A model generated the notes under the pieces. It ran no database searches. It saw only the letters and a list, made by a program, of their open reading frames with translations, and was not told where the DNA came from. Positions 1-36,954 of a DNA stretch of 64,000 nucleotides are shown here, one piece after another. The DNA lies in NCBI RefSeq assembly GCF_963678635.1, contig NC_087063.1:36924540-36988539 (forward strand), written 5' to 3'. Both the position numbers and the translations under genes were made by a program. This stretch comes from Symsagittifera roscoffensis (lineage: Eukaryota; Xenacoelomorpha; Acoela; Convolutidae). Within the stretch, counting starts at the first letter, position 1. Every line of letters begins with the position of its first letter.

Positions 1-25043
<25,043 letters not shown>

Positions 25044-25550
25044 ACAGCCACAGAATCAATTTAAATTCAGATATATTTTGTATTGTCTAGATTATTCTAA
25101 GTATTTTAATTGTAAATAACTTAAATGCAATTGCCTTTATTTTCATTCAAACGCAGATAAAATTCAAATAGTCTCATATTAAAAAAAAGCCAAAAAATGC
25201 CAACTTTGGTTCAATAACAGACAAAAAATGCCCCACAATCGGCTGTTGAGGTGCCTGCGAGTAACAAAAGCAGGGTTAGACTCAGCATATTTTAAGCTGC
25301 ATTTTTTCAATGATACTTTTTTGACGAAAAATTTGACCACCTTCAAATTTCGGTAGAAACTTTTGCAAGTTATGAAATTTTCCTCGCACTTCAAAATGTC
25401 GCAACTTGGTCAGCCAGCTAAGCCCAAAAAATTGGATGTATCTCATAACATTTGATAATGTGAAGCGGTTGTCCTACATTTCAACTCCATACAATTTTTC
25501 TCCGTACAAACCTAGTCATAACTGCTTTACATTTCAAAACCTATTTTACT
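25044..25550 (+). other. 3' flank of the kinase gene
   Basis: AT-rich. It holds the probable 3' untranslated region to about 25200; beyond that nothing is recognised. Confidence 0.45.
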
Positions 25551-25555
25551 AAATG

Positions 25556-25735
25556 AGACACACTTTGCAAGCTGCTGGAGACTGTGAAATGGCTTACTAA
25601 CGAGCATGGTTTAGTTATGTGTAAATCACATTGGAATCCAAAGGCCTTCGTGTTAATGTGGCCAAAACCAAGGGAATGAGAGTATGCTGTCGATCCTTGT
25701 GGCGTTTCTGGTAGAAGAGTAGGCCGAACCTCGAT
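25556..25735 (+). pseudogene. RTE-like reverse transcriptase fragment
   Basis: Broken + strand frames read LCKLLETVKWLT and, after a frameshift, LESKGLRVNVAKTKGMRV, the conserved segment after motif C of RTE-type reverse transcriptases. A second scrap of the first part (LCMLLETKK) lies at 28388-28450. Confidence 0.55.
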
Positions 25736-25839
25736 TATCAGCACTCTTTGCAGATCATGGGTAATTAGACGCTGTACCGGCATTATGCGAAGTTCATCTC
25801 CACACGCAGAGATGTCCATTTAAATAAAAATTGAAATTC

Positions 25840-26150
25840 CAAGGTCGTAACTAATGAGTTTTTCTGGTGAACGAAGAACAGTGTGTGAAAAAAATTCGAA
25901 AACTGAAAGATCGAAACAAAGTTCACAAGCTGTTCAGGCGCTGTTTTAAAATTGATTTATTAATGTTTTTATTTTGCGTATTTTATGACTTTCAATTCTG
26001 CTTTCAAATACCGAAAATTAGGCAGTTCGTTATTCTTTGTTGACTTGTAATTTCCGATAATTACGGTTAATTTACGTATGAAATGAAATGTTGTCAATGG
26101 GCCAGCTATCCGAAACCGATCTACCGCAGAACCGAAATGAGGCAGAAATA
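25840..26150 (+). repeat. Direct repeat, copy 1 of about 310 bp
   Basis: It begins AAGGTCGTAACTAATGAG and ends near GAGGCAGAAATAA. It matches 26279-26589 at about 90 percent by eye. A third partial copy (TCGTTATTCTTTGTTGACTT on) is at 26758-26815. Confidence 0.75.
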
Positions 26151-26278
26151 AGGTCCGCCGACCCGGACAGGAGCAGTTCCTGGATTTGAGAGCTGACCCG
26201 GCTGACCTTGGAGCTCTTACCTCTTCTCTCTCTGTTGGGGGGCGAGGATGTTCTCGCTAGAGTTCATAGCGAGAAAAA

Positions 26279-26589
26279 CTAAGGTTGTAACTAATGAACT
26301 TTTCTGGTGAACGAAGAACAGTGTGTACAAAAAGTCGAAAACTGAAAGATCGAAACAAAGTTCACAAGTTGTTCACGCGCTGTTTTAAAATTGATTTGAT
26401 GTTTTTATTTCGCGTATTTTATGACTTTGAATTCTGCTTTTAAACACCAAAATTTATGGCAGTTCGTTATTCTTTGTTGACTTGTAATTTCCGATAATTA
26501 CTGTTAATTTACGTATGAAATGGAATGTTAACAATCGGCCAGCTACCAGAAACCGATCTACTTCAAAACCGAAACGAGGCAGAAATAAT
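26279..26589 (+). repeat. Direct repeat, copy 2 of about 310 bp
   Basis: Same orientation as copy 1, separated by a 128-bp GC-rich spacer with CTCTTCTCTCTCTGTT and a GTTCTCGCTAGAGTTCATAGCGAG hairpin. Terminal duplication resembles LTRs, but no internal retroviral-type coding is present. Confidence 0.7.
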
Positions 26590-26597
26590 AATTATAT

Positions 26598-26760
26598 AAA
26601 TTGTTGGCATCAAGTTATATTTTTCCGAAATGATGTAAATTATTCATTAGAAATTAAAAACTTTCTTCAGTCTGCTTTTAGCAGTGTTTCTGCCAATTTT
26701 GGGGACTTTTCGCAATTTCGTGAAAAGAATTCCCAAAGCATTTTTTTGGGCATATCTATC
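26598..26760 (+). repeat. Repeat module shared with 19570-19745
   Basis: It matches through ATTCATTAGAAATTAAAAAC to GGGCATATCTAT with scattered substitutions. No coding. Confidence 0.6.
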
Positions 26761-26813
26761 GTTATTCTTTGTTGACTTGTAATTTCCGATAATTACGGTT
26801 AATTTACGTATGA

Positions 26814-27540
26814 AAATTACTCCTGTGAAACTTGGACTCTCAAATTAGAACACAAACGCATGCCCAGAATGATGAGGAGTAACCAGAGGGCTATTCTCAA
26901 GGGACAAGGACCAAATCTGCAAAAGATTCATTGGCGAAGGACCGCAAGCAAAAACAGTCAAAAGTCAATTATTAAAATGAATCAATTGTCGTTCAACTAA
27001 AAGGAATGAACTGAACCAATACTTTGCTTCTTTTATAAAGAAACCATTGAAATATAAATTTTAGTCCAATTCGCCGGAGGTCAGTGACAATTTGAAAACT
27101 TTGCATGAATCTGCCGTTTTTATATTCGGTCCATATTAATACTATGTCCCTGTTAAGGTTTAAATTCTTTGATATTTTCTTTTTTTGAAATACTGAAATC
27201 CAATTTTTATTTTCACCCATTCGGTCTTTCATCTATGAGGGATTCCAACGAGTAACTTTATTATATCGCATTCCATCAGACTCGATTATGAGCCGACTTA
27301 GTATTCAGAGAGCTTTATTGAAAGGCTAAACTGCAATGGCTCGGGCACGTCGTGCGTAGATAAGACGGTAATCCAATCAAAGAAGCATATTCCCTTGAGG
27401 TTCAGGGAAAAAGACTTGAAGAGGATATAAAGGTGAAATGAGAAGACGAAGACTGACAGAAGCTGACGCACACGACCGCAAACTCTGGTGCTCGAAGATT
27501 TAGGAGCGCCCGCCGACCCCGTTTGAACAGGATAAAGCAG
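26814..27540 (+). pseudogene. 3' end of a decayed RTE-like retrotransposon
   Basis: NYSCETWTLK at about 26815 and KLQWLGHVVRR at about 27326 are the C-terminal landmarks of RTE- and related reverse transcriptases (SETW and RLRWFGHV). They are followed by a KRLEEDIK-like stretch. Several stops interrupt the frame. It may belong with the fragment at 25556. Confidence 0.6.
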
Positions 27541-27730
27541 TAATGATGATAAAGGTTTTACTAAACAAACGATCTCGAAACTAATGCTGCTAAAATCTTA
27601 GATTCCACTCCTATTTAGGTACTTAATTGAACCGAATTTAATCCTGCATCAAACAAACAAGCGACGTTTCATAAATTGGTTATCTAAATAATATACTCTA
27701 CGTTGACGATTCTTAAATCAACAAAAACTC

Positions 27731-28206
27731 ATCGAAAACGGGGCCTAGGAAATTAGACGAAAAGCAAATTAGACGTGACCAACAAAAACGAATTTAGACG
27801 TCGATGCAAAATTACAAATATGGGAAATTAGACGTAATTGTATTGTTCGTGTCTTAAATTTGTTTACCGGCTACATTTAACTTTCGTTCAGCTTCCTTAA
27901 ATGCAAATCAACTTTTCACATGCCGCATTTTTCACATGCCGCAATTGTATAATTTATGCATTTCAAAAATGTTTTATAATCTTGAAATTAACATTTTATA
28001 TATCAATTGAGATAAATATTTTGATATGCAATGGGTTCATATATTATTTTTGTAATTATGAAAACTTGTTTCAAGCAATAAGTTTTGTTAGCCCTTTGCT
28101 TTCCGTCTAAAATACTAGTTTTACAAAAATAATTTAACGTCTAAATTCGTTTTTGTTGGTCACGTCTAATTGCTTATCGTCTAATTTCCTAACCCCCATC
28201 GAAAAC
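27731..28206. mobile_element. Foldback element with 9-bp target duplication (Mutator-like MITE)
   Basis: The element 27740-28197 (458 bp) is flanked by ATCGAAAAC on both sides (27731-27739 and 28198-28206). Its ends are inverted repeats of about 60 bp: GGGGCCTAGGAAATTAGACG on the left and the complement of CGTCTAATTTCCTAACCCCC on the right, with the match extending inward to CGAATTTAGACGT. The interior is AT-rich and non-coding, with further AATTAGACGT units. A 9-bp duplication and long terminal repeats are the hallmarks of Mutator-like elements; the family is inferred, the structure is seen. Confidence 0.82.
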
Positions 28207-28616
28207 TGTTATTTGTTTTCAACGTAAGGTTTTATTTTGTCCATATAATCACAATGCAGCTATTTCGATGCTTTTCAAAAAAAGAGTAAAAGTGACAAGC
28301 TGGGCCTCACATTGACACGAAACGCAGTATAGCGTTGGCATGTAAAATAGAGACCTTTTATGTATTCCATAAAAAATATACTACGACTTTGCATGCTGCT
28401 GGAGACTAAGAAATTGCTATTAACGAAGGTATTAAGAAAGCACGGTTTGCGTTCCATAACCAGGGCGGAGGGTTACTCGGCAAACGGAGACTGTACATGA
28501 AACACAGAGGTATTTTTGATGTACTCCAAGTGATTATGTACAAGTGATGATGTACTCCAAGTGATTAAAACTCGCAAGCGTTAAAACTCAAAAGTTGTGA
28601 AAAAGCAATTCTTTTA

Positions 28617-28695
28617 ACGGGAATTGAACCTCAATCCTCGGACATTAGGGTTTTCCAGTTGAATGCCCTTCACAATTGTGCTACTGACGCTCATA
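28617..28695 (-). tRNA. Decayed tRNA-Ser-like sequence or SINE head
   Basis: On the - strand, GGTTCAATTCC is a perfect B box. Upstream are an A-box-like AGTAGCACAATTGTG and a CTGGAAA loop that would carry anticodon GGA (Ser). Anticodon and acceptor stems do not pair well, so it is unlikely to be functional. Confidence 0.35.
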
Positions 28696-28699
28696 GAAA

Positions 28700-29950
28700 T
28701 TAGAGAAACCGGCAAACAATTTACTCAGAATTGTTGTTTTTTCATCAGACCAATTCAAAGTAAGATTTTTTGCTGATTTCTCTAGATAAAAAACCACCCA
28801 AGCAAAAATATCTTTTTTTTGCTGAAAGTCAATATGAAAATGAGAACATTGACAGTTCTGCCATCACTCTAGATCTAAAGAGTAGATTTGTTTTGTTTCA
28901 AAATTTTGTACCATAGCAAATACTCAATGAACTCAAGAAAACTGAAAAATTTTCTAAAGTTGTACTATTGAAATTCAACAAAAAACTATCTTCTAAAAGC
29001 TCCTTCATTTTGAAGACGCTTTTGTCATAAATTTTTTTTTGATTAGACTAATGGTAACTGAGAAAATTAGATCAAGTAATTTTTTTCTATTCCACTATAT
29101 AATAACATTTTTAATTTTTATAATTCAAGCCAATCACATTTTGTTTCACGCGATTTGCCCTCTCATTATTGGGAAGCGCAGTTTGCCTTCATTCTAGTGC
29201 AGGTATTAGCATTGAATTTGAAAGCCATAGATTTAAAAGGTAAAAAAATCAAATTGGATTGCGATCAACTCAAAAAACCACAACAAAAAAAGCCATCACT
29301 TGGTTCATTGACACTTAATCAAGAATCAAACCTTCGTCAACGTTTTTCAAATATATACCTCCTTGAACCCTCCGTGAGCAAGAACAAATCAATTTTCTGC
29401 TACCGGCAACCTGTACCTCTATTGGCTTGTCACTTGAAAAGATTAGGTTATGTAAGAAATAAATTTTAAGCTTAAAAATTGTTGGTAGAATGGTAGAAGA
29501 CTCATTTGTTTTCATTATTATTTCAATATAAAATTGATACAATTTTTTACAGTTTATTTATTAGGCGAGCTTAATTATTATAAGTCACAATCAGGGATCA
29601 AATTTTACAACCTGTAAGAGCAGTTTTGATTTTTGTCGACTTTTGAAATTTAACTTCAAATGGCATACTTTACAGAAACCCATTTGGATTTTGTAAACAG
29701 TTAAGCAATACAGATAGAAACGAGCATTAGTAAAATTAAATGCGAAATACTATCACGACCCTTTTGATGAACTAACTAACACATATGCGTTTTTTTAAAT
29801 AAGAATTTCGAAGAGATTCAATTAATAAAGAATCTTGAAATATAATAAGCCTTAACATGATTTGATTTCTAAAAAAAGTTTCATTTAATAAAAGTTCTTG
29901 AAATTTAATGAGCCTTAACATGATTTAAACTTTTTTTCATAAAACTATAC
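28700..29950 (+). other. AT-rich intergenic stretch
   Basis: An open frame 29155-29469 has no recognisable similarity and AT-rich codons; I do not call it a gene. 29820-29870 and 29880-29930 are near-duplicates (ATAATAAGCCTTAACATGATT block). Confidence 0.45.
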
Positions 29951-29954
29951 CAAT

Positions 29955-30878
29955 TGATAACAAGGATAGCCGGTCACTGTGCAAGAAGCACAAATTGTTC
30001 CGACCATAGTCTTGGAAAAAAATTCCGAAGTTTATTTAAATAGTGAAATCAAGGTTTTTCAACTGGTATTTTTTCTCCGTGGTGTAATCAAAGGATCTGA
30101 ACAAAAAAACTAGAACTTAGAAACATTCGACAGTCATAGTAAAATAGGCAAATTGGAAAACAGTTTTTGCAAAACAAATGACAAGAAAAACGAAAAAACC
30201 GTTCTATTTTTTTTCTGCAACATTTTGATTCCTAAAATGGCGGCAAAATCTCTGAAAAAAAGTTTCACTCCAGTACAATTAAATTTTGAGGCTTAAATTA
30301 AGTATGAATAGGCTAAGGTAAGCCTAATCGCTCGAAAGAGTAGAAAATCCAATTCCTACCCTCTGTCCACACTGAGTATTTAATGGAAATTTTTAAACGT
30401 CGTTCGAATCACGGCCTGAAGGGCTTCAATATGGTATACCACTCAATCCAGTCCGAAGATTATTTGTAGTACCTGGTTTTGCGTGGAAAGCAGTCGAAAC
30501 CAAAATTGGGTCAAGGGAAAAAATTGTGTTCCACTGGGAACTCTGAAAATTAAAGTCCATTTGATAAATAGGAAAAATATAACCTCGAGCGCAAGCAACT
30601 TTCAAAATTTTCTCCTGAAACAAAAACACAGCCCAAATAAGTGTCTTAACTTCGTTTAAAGACACACTAGCCACAAATAAAGCAGAGAAGATGCAATGAA
30701 ATTTCCAATCCTCAGATTGTGATTATAGCATAAGTGAAATAAATTAAGACTTGTATTTGCGAATTAAACTAGAAAAAAAGAAGGTTCGTTCTTATATACT
30801 AAAGCTTGCTAGTGTAAAACTGGTGAAAAATTGTTATGCGCACAGAGGTGAAGCGGAGCTTCGCAACACTTGCGATAC
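29955..30878 (+). repeat. Dispersed repeat family A, long copy with hairpin end
   Basis: It runs from GTGCAAGAAGCACAAATTG through CGTTCGAATCACGG (30399), ATACCACTCAATCCAGTCCG and CCTCGAGCGCAAGCAACTTT to the hairpin end at 30841-30878. 30400-30670 matches 33090-33360 at about 95 percent by eye. Confidence 0.7.
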
Positions 30879-31299
30879 CTCATAAGTAGCATTGCAAGCT
30901 AGCAGACAGGAAACAAAAAGAGCCACAGAAAGTCCAAAGGAAATGGAATGTTGTCTGGAGTGATGTTCGATTTGCAGAAAACACGTCCAGAAACACAATC
31001 AATGACGTTTAATGAAAATTCAAAAAAAAATTTCCAGCAAAAACAAAACTATTGTCATGAAAAAATTTGAACTATAAAATCTATTGTGAGATTTTTTATC
31101 GTTTGCTGCGACCCGGAGGAATGTATACAAACTATCGCTCCCTCGAGCGTCCCAAATTTAGATTCGTAGACCGATAATATACGAGAAGAAATTAATCAGG
31201 CCAAAAAAAACCTTTTAAGCGAAAAAAAACAGAAGGAAAATATGCGAAGTCAAGGGTAGTAGAATTACAAATTGAAGGACTAAATGAAAACAGGAATTT

Positions 31300-32110
31300 T
31301 TTTTTCATTTGAAACCATTCAAGCGATGAAATTTCAAATAAGCCAAGTAATTTTATAGACCGAAAGGTTTTGCCAAAATGGAAAGTTTACCTATGCAAGT
31401 TATTCAAGCTAGGAAACTTCGAAAGCGGAAAGTTTTGTTTTTTCTAATGAAGCCATTCAAGCGATGAAACTTCAAATAACCCACATCAATTTTGTAGACC
31501 TAATCGTTCCGCGAAAGACTTAAGTTTTTCTAAGCAAGCTATTCCATCTCCTAAACTTTGAATTTTTCAAGTTACTTCATAGATCAAATCGCTTCTCGAA
31601 AAATTACGGTTTTTGTTAGCAAGCTAAAAATTTTTTGAAATACTTCACAAAATTTCCTGGACCGAATCAATTTGCGAAAAGGTTAAGTTGTTCAGCAATT
31701 AGAGCTCAGAAAATTTGAAATATTTCAAGTTAATTCAAAGGGCAAATCGGTTTGCGAAAAGTTTTGCTTAAACAACTTGAGCTTTTCGCAAAACGATACG
31801 GTCTATGAAATAGCTTGAAATATTTCAAAGTTTTTCTGAGCACGCTTTTTTTGTGATGCAATTTTGAAATATTTTTGTTGTTTCACAGAGAAAATCGACT
31901 GGCGAGAAGTTTCAATTTTTCTAAGCAAGCTATTGAGCCACTGAAACTTTGAATTTTCTCAAGTTTTCACTGAGCAAATCGATTGGCGAAAAGTTTATGT
32001 TTTTCTAAGCAACCTATGCAAGAGATGAAACATTGAAATATTTCAAAACATTTCATAGCGCAAATCGGTTTGTAAACAGCTAGTTTTTTTTAGCAAAGAG
32101 GTTGCTGTTT
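31300..32110 (+). repeat. Diverged tandem array, unit about 85 bp
   Basis: About nine units share AAGCAAGCTATTCAAGCGAT, GAAATATTTCAAG and AAATCGGTTTGCGAAAAGTT. The last landmark recurs near 31499, 31588, 31665, 31743, 31893, 31976 and 32057. One unit near 31770-31830 is inverted. No coding. Confidence 0.65.
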
Positions 32111-32599
32111 TTAGTTGGTTCGTTTCAGATTGAAATCAATCCGAAAAGGAAAAATTTTCTGAAAAAAATGGACAGGCACTGTCTAGCCTTGAAAATGAAT
32201 TGAGTTCATCTTGTCTAAAAAAAAGAATAAATGTCAAAAAAATTCTCGAATATTCCAGACCTAAGAAAATTTGAAAGTTCTAGAATATACTCGATCTTCT
32301 TTTGAACGTTGAGCCTTAAAAAATTTCTTAAACATCGCATTCGACAAGATTAAAGCATTGCGTTCAGTTGAACATTGCGTCCATAGCGCATTCGGAGTTT
32401 CATTTAATATATAAGATGGAAAAAAAACTTTTAAAAAAAGAGAAAAAAGGTTGATTGTGTTTCCATCAATCAAAACCCAGAGCATGTCTGGAATCGAGAT
32501 GCAATACATATGCGGTTGCAAGTGCAAACAATGGCTTTCGGAAAATTTTAACTGAGCTCGAGGTCTGAATTTTTAGACATTATGAAAAAAAGTTAAAAG

Positions 32600-33553
32600 A
32601 TGAAATTTTTCGAGTTCCAGAAAACTTTCTGAGTATCAATCCACTTTCTAACTAGAAATTGATAACATGTCTTGCGCCAATTTAGATTTCACAATTTTGC
32701 CTACCTCTCGAACATGAACTTGTATTGAACTCAAAAAAGGCAATACAGCAAAGGGAACTCATATGTGCGTTTATGAGTATGGATGCACTTCTTTTGTCAC
32801 TAAAGCTTTCAAAAACTTTTCCTTAAAAATCATCACAAGCTATTTAAGACCTTTAAGTTCATCGAATCGTAACGATTAAAAAAATTTTAAAAAATTAAAT
32901 CTTTTATGCAGAATTCTTTTGCACTAAAAAAACTGCAAACATAAACTTTACTCGAGTAAAACTAAGCTTTCACCGCTTAAATCAAGCATAAATAAGCTAT
33001 TGTAAAGCTGCTTTCTCGCTTAATTCGCTCAAAATTAGACAAAAAAATCGAAGTTTCAACCCGTTTGTCTCGACACAGGATTTGTTGGGCATTGTTAAAC
33101 GTTGTTCGAATCACGATTTGAATATGATATACCACTCAACCCAGTCCGAAGATTATTTGAGGTACCTGATTTTGCGTGGAAAGCAGTCGGAACCAAAATT
33201 GGGTCAAGGAAAAAATTGTGTTCCACTGGGAACTCTGAAAATTGAAGTTCATTTGATAAATAGGAAAAATATAACCTCGAGCGCAAGCAACTTTCAAAAT
33301 TTTCTCCTGAAACAAAAACACGGCCCAAATAAGTGTCTCAACTTCGTTTAAAGACACATAGAAAAAAAATTTTTAAAAGAGAAAAATTTTAAAAAGAGAA
33401 AAATTTCCATCAATCAAACCCCTGAAACAAGTCTGGAAAGCAAGTTGCATTACACTTGCGGTTGCAAATGCAAACACTTGCTTTTGCATGAAAATTACCG
33501 ACCTCGAGTTTTTAACACAGAGGCTAAACTGAGCTTCGCACAACTTGCGATAC
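32600..33553 (+). repeat. Dispersed repeat B+A composite, copy 1
   Basis: It contains CTCGAGTAAAACTAAGCTTT (32952), a CACGATTTGAATATGATATACC block (33110), GCGCAAGCAACTTTC and the hairpin terminus at 33515-33553. An open frame at 33082-33351 tracks the repeat and is probably not a gene. Confidence 0.65.
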
Positions 33554-33659
33554 GTAACAAAACACAATTGAAAAAAGACTATCTATCAAAATGAATAAGG
33601 CTAGTTTTGAAACAAAAACAAACAAAAATATTCCAAGACAATAGAATGTGAAATAAGCA

Positions 33660-34400
33660 CCGGAATATTGCTTTGGAAATTCAAAAGAAATTTATGATGG
33701 GCATTAAAGGATAAAATTCAAACCAATTTGGGAAAACTGGACTATGAGGAAAAGTTTTTATTCCGCTGGGAAATCGAAAAAAGAAATTCCACTTTCTGAA
33801 TTATAAAATGATCAAGTTTTTTTTGGCGCCATTTTAGCTTCCATAATTGGAGAGTGAATTGTACAAATGAACTAGTATTGAAATAAAAAAAAAGCATTTA
33901 TACATAATGGCATTCAAATGTGCATTTATGAAAGCACTTCTTTAGTTATTAGAGCTTTGCAAGACTTTTCTTGAAAAAAATGAAAAACATCATCACGACC
34001 TAAGTAAGAGTATGAGCTACGTTCATCGACTGGTAATCTTAAAATATTTTTAAAAAAATAAAAATTTTTGCATCCCAACATGGCGCTAAAACACTCCAAA
34101 AATTAACTCTACTCGAGTAAAACTAAGCTTTCACGGCTTAAATTAAGCAAAAATAGGATTTTGTAAGCGTGGTCGCTCACTTTACTCGCTCGAAATTAGA
34201 CGAAAAATCAGAAATTTCAAATGAAACGTTATCGACACAGAGAAAATACTTGAGAAATTGTTTATCCTGGTCGAATCACGACTGAAAGGGATTTAATATG
34301 ATATATCACTCGACCCATTCCAATGATTATTTGTGGTACCTAATTTTGCGTGGAGAAAAGTAAAACACCCGAATACAAATTTCCTCCCCATTTCCAATGG
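33660..34400 (+). repeat. Dispersed repeat B+A composite, copy 2
   Basis: TTTATTCCGCTGGGAAATCG (33766), GTTCATCGACTGGTAATCTT (34021), CTCGAGTAAAACTAAGCTTT (34115) and ATATCACTCGACCCATTCC (34303) occur in the same order as in the neighbouring copy, which shows that B and A are parts of one element. Confidence 0.65.
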
Positions 34401-34674
34401 TCGGGACAAAAAACTAAGTGAAGTATAAAACTAAGCGAATCACCGGACTTCATTCCCTTCGCTCATTGTTACTGATTTAGAATGTTCAAAAACAGCTGGC
34501 TGGTTATTTTAACTCCATCTCTTCTTGCTATTTTAAATATCAACACATGCGAGCACTAATTATTCCGCACTACTATCTAATTTGAAGCCAATAATAAGTG
34601 AGACCGATGGAAAAGAGTTGAAATAAATTAGTTTCATATAGAACTGTAAACTTGCATCAGCGGCAGTGAGTGAT

Positions 34675-35330
34675 TCAGTAAAACTCGTCATCGAGTGCAA
34701 AATTAGACGAAGTAATTGACATGCTGTCGTTTGGGTTGACGGAGGATTGCACATTTTTTAAGCTATTGGATGACAAACTTGTCGGCAACTGTGATTTCCG
34801 TATATTATTGCTGTCATATCCATAACCTCCACGAGATACATTGGGGTTGGCAATACTTCTTGTCGATGTGACCTTTTTCAGTGCCAGAGAGCGCCCGGGA
34901 GCTGTGGAGCTATTGCAACTGTTGTTTCTTCTTCGCTGTCCCGGAGATATACTGCGACTATCTCTTGAAGACAACCTCCCAATATTCGAATTCGCATTGC
35001 TATGCATTCCTCCTATTGATGACACATGAGATACATTGCCACTATTGTTTATGATTGCACTGTGCTTCGTTTTGTCATGTGCATTGGAAATGAGCGGAAT
35101 TCCGCTTCTGTTTCTCGGAATTGACTTATTCCGACTGCTTCTGAGATCACGCTCCTCGGCACTACTGTCCAAACCATGCTCTGATCTCTGACCCTGTCCT
35201 GGGTTAACTTGTGAAGTCCTACTGGATGTTTTCGGAACAGACAACTTAGGAGGTATTAGATTGCTGCTTCGAGATTTGATTACAGGTCTCTGTACAGTAC
35301 ATGGTTTCGTAATCATGGGTCTTTGTGTTC
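34675..35330 (-). CDS. Terminal exon of the Ser/Asn/Arg-rich gene
   Basis: Open over 218 codons with coding-like composition in AT-rich DNA. The frame would extend upstream to an ATG at 35364 through the pyrimidine tract of the acceptor, so the start at the splice site is preferred. Confidence 0.6.
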
Positions 35331-36754
35331 CTAAGAAAACACAAAATTGACCAGGCGCATTCAATTCTTCGATCAGTACAATATCAATCTTTTAGTTATC
35401 AACATATCTCGGCCATTTCGAGCCAATTCAACCAAAATGGACTCAGCTAATACAGCATCTGACCACAAAAAAGAACAAATCAGATGACGTTTTTTTAAAC
35501 CATTTAGGTACAAACTTGATTTCAAAAAACCAGTTTTTTTCACGATATTCAGTCAAAAACAGCATAAGAAATCGTTCTCGAAGGCAGAATATATTCCTAT
35601 AAAATTATTGCACCCACAACGAATGCGCGTTGTACTTTGTTTGTTGTACCCGACGAAATCTACATATTTCAAAAAAGCTTTCGAATACGTACCAACGATA
35701 AATATCAAATGCAGTTTGACAGTACAAAAAGAGACTAACTTTCTCACTACTGTTCTCAGTCAAAAACAGCATAATAAATCGTTCTCGGAGGGAGAATACA
35801 CTCCTATGAAAGTTATAGCAATCACAACCCACAATGAATGCGCGTTGTACTTTGTTTGTTGTACCCGAAGAAATCTACTGATTTCAATAAAGCTTTCGAA
35901 TACGTACCCACGTTCAATATCAAATGAAGTTTGACAGTACAAAAAGAGACTAACTTTTCTCAAATTACTACTGCTCTCTTTGTAGAACTGCAGAATATTC
36001 TTTTTCCAAAACTCCACCAGAACTGCTAACATCGATAGCATCGACACAAGAACTACAAACGCGGTAAAACTGGACGCGATCAAAATTTTTTTACGCCCAT
36101 TTAAAAAAAGCCCGATATAATTGATCTGACAGCTTTTTTGCAAATGACGCGAACGAATTGAAGAAAAATCCTTAAAACCTAAGAATAAGCTACACATTTT
36201 AATACGAAGTGCTGCAAAACTTTCAAGGTGTTACATTATTTGCAAAACAGAGAGCGATTCTTTAGATTGCGCTTAAAAAATTCGAAACCCTGCACGCACC
36301 GAATACTTTCAAGGAATTTGTTTCAAACGGCAGCTGCAGAAGAAAAAGGTGACTGTTTACTGATTCTATATTTTATTCTTCTTCCTACTTGGAGTAGCGA
36401 TTCGCTGAATCTTCGAAAACGCAATGTGGGCAACAACAAGTGGAGACATGTGGTAATCTCACAAAAAATGGAAAGCATGCCTCGCAAACTAAATTAACTC
36501 GACAGCTGATGTAGCTCGGTTAAAATCGGAGATATGATCTCAACGTTTCGAGCTGAAAACGAAACAAGCAACTGCATTTTGAACGCGCTGAAGTTTATAA
36601 ATCTAATCAGCAGTCAGATCAAAATAGAGGCTGTTACAGTAACTCCGCCTTAAGCAAAGAAGCGAGCTAGATGAGCAGCGTTTTAAAATAATATATACTT
36701 ACGTATTCCAGAAAGTTGCCTTAGTCTTGAATTACGATTGATCTGTTCGTTCAT
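34675..36754 (-). CDS. Small Ser/Asn/Arg-rich protein, putative two-exon gene, 235 aa
   Basis: Last exon 35330-34675 (218 codons and stop TGA) follows a strong acceptor GTGTTTTCTTAG. A candidate first exon at 36754-36703 starts ATGAACGAACAG and ends at a consensus donor GTAAGT; the phases match (1 nt plus 2 nt) and the join reads LSGIRTQRPM. The protein is basic, Ser- and Asn-rich, with SGIP in a basic context (an SxIP-type motif that in other proteins binds EB1 at microtubule ends), an SRSISPGQRRR stretch and an acidic-aromatic C-terminus DDEFY. No domain recognised. More upstream exons are possible. Confidence 0.5.
35556..35965 (+). repeat. Tandem duplication, two units of about 200 bp
   Basis: 35556-35755 and 35757-35965 share TCAGTCAAAAACAGCATAA, ATGCGCGTTGTACTTTGTTT and GTTTGACAGTACAAAAAGAG with a few substitutions and a small indel. 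The array lies inside the putative intron of the - strand gene. Confidence 0.8.
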
Positions 36755-36954
36755 TGATAAGTTTTCATTGAAAAAAAAACACCTAAGCTTCTGGCGTCTT
36801 TTAATTTCAATATTTTCACGTAAGTTTGTCACAATCTGGGGCCAAACATTCAACCTTTATTTCGTTGATTGACAAGAAAATCAGCTTCTTCTGCATTAAA
36901 GACTAGTCTTTAAGACCTGAACACATATTTTAACCGACGAATGAACTTTTCGAT

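Noticed and set aside
25840-26589. Full LTR retrotransposon
   Set aside because: Spacing between the repeats is only about 128 bp and no gag or pol coding is present.
29155-29469. + strand frame of 104 codons
   Set aside because: No similarity to a known family, composition like the surroundings, no splice or poly(A) context.
33082-33351. Overlapping frames on both strands in family A repeats
   Set aside because: They track a dispersed repeat and are broken in other copies.
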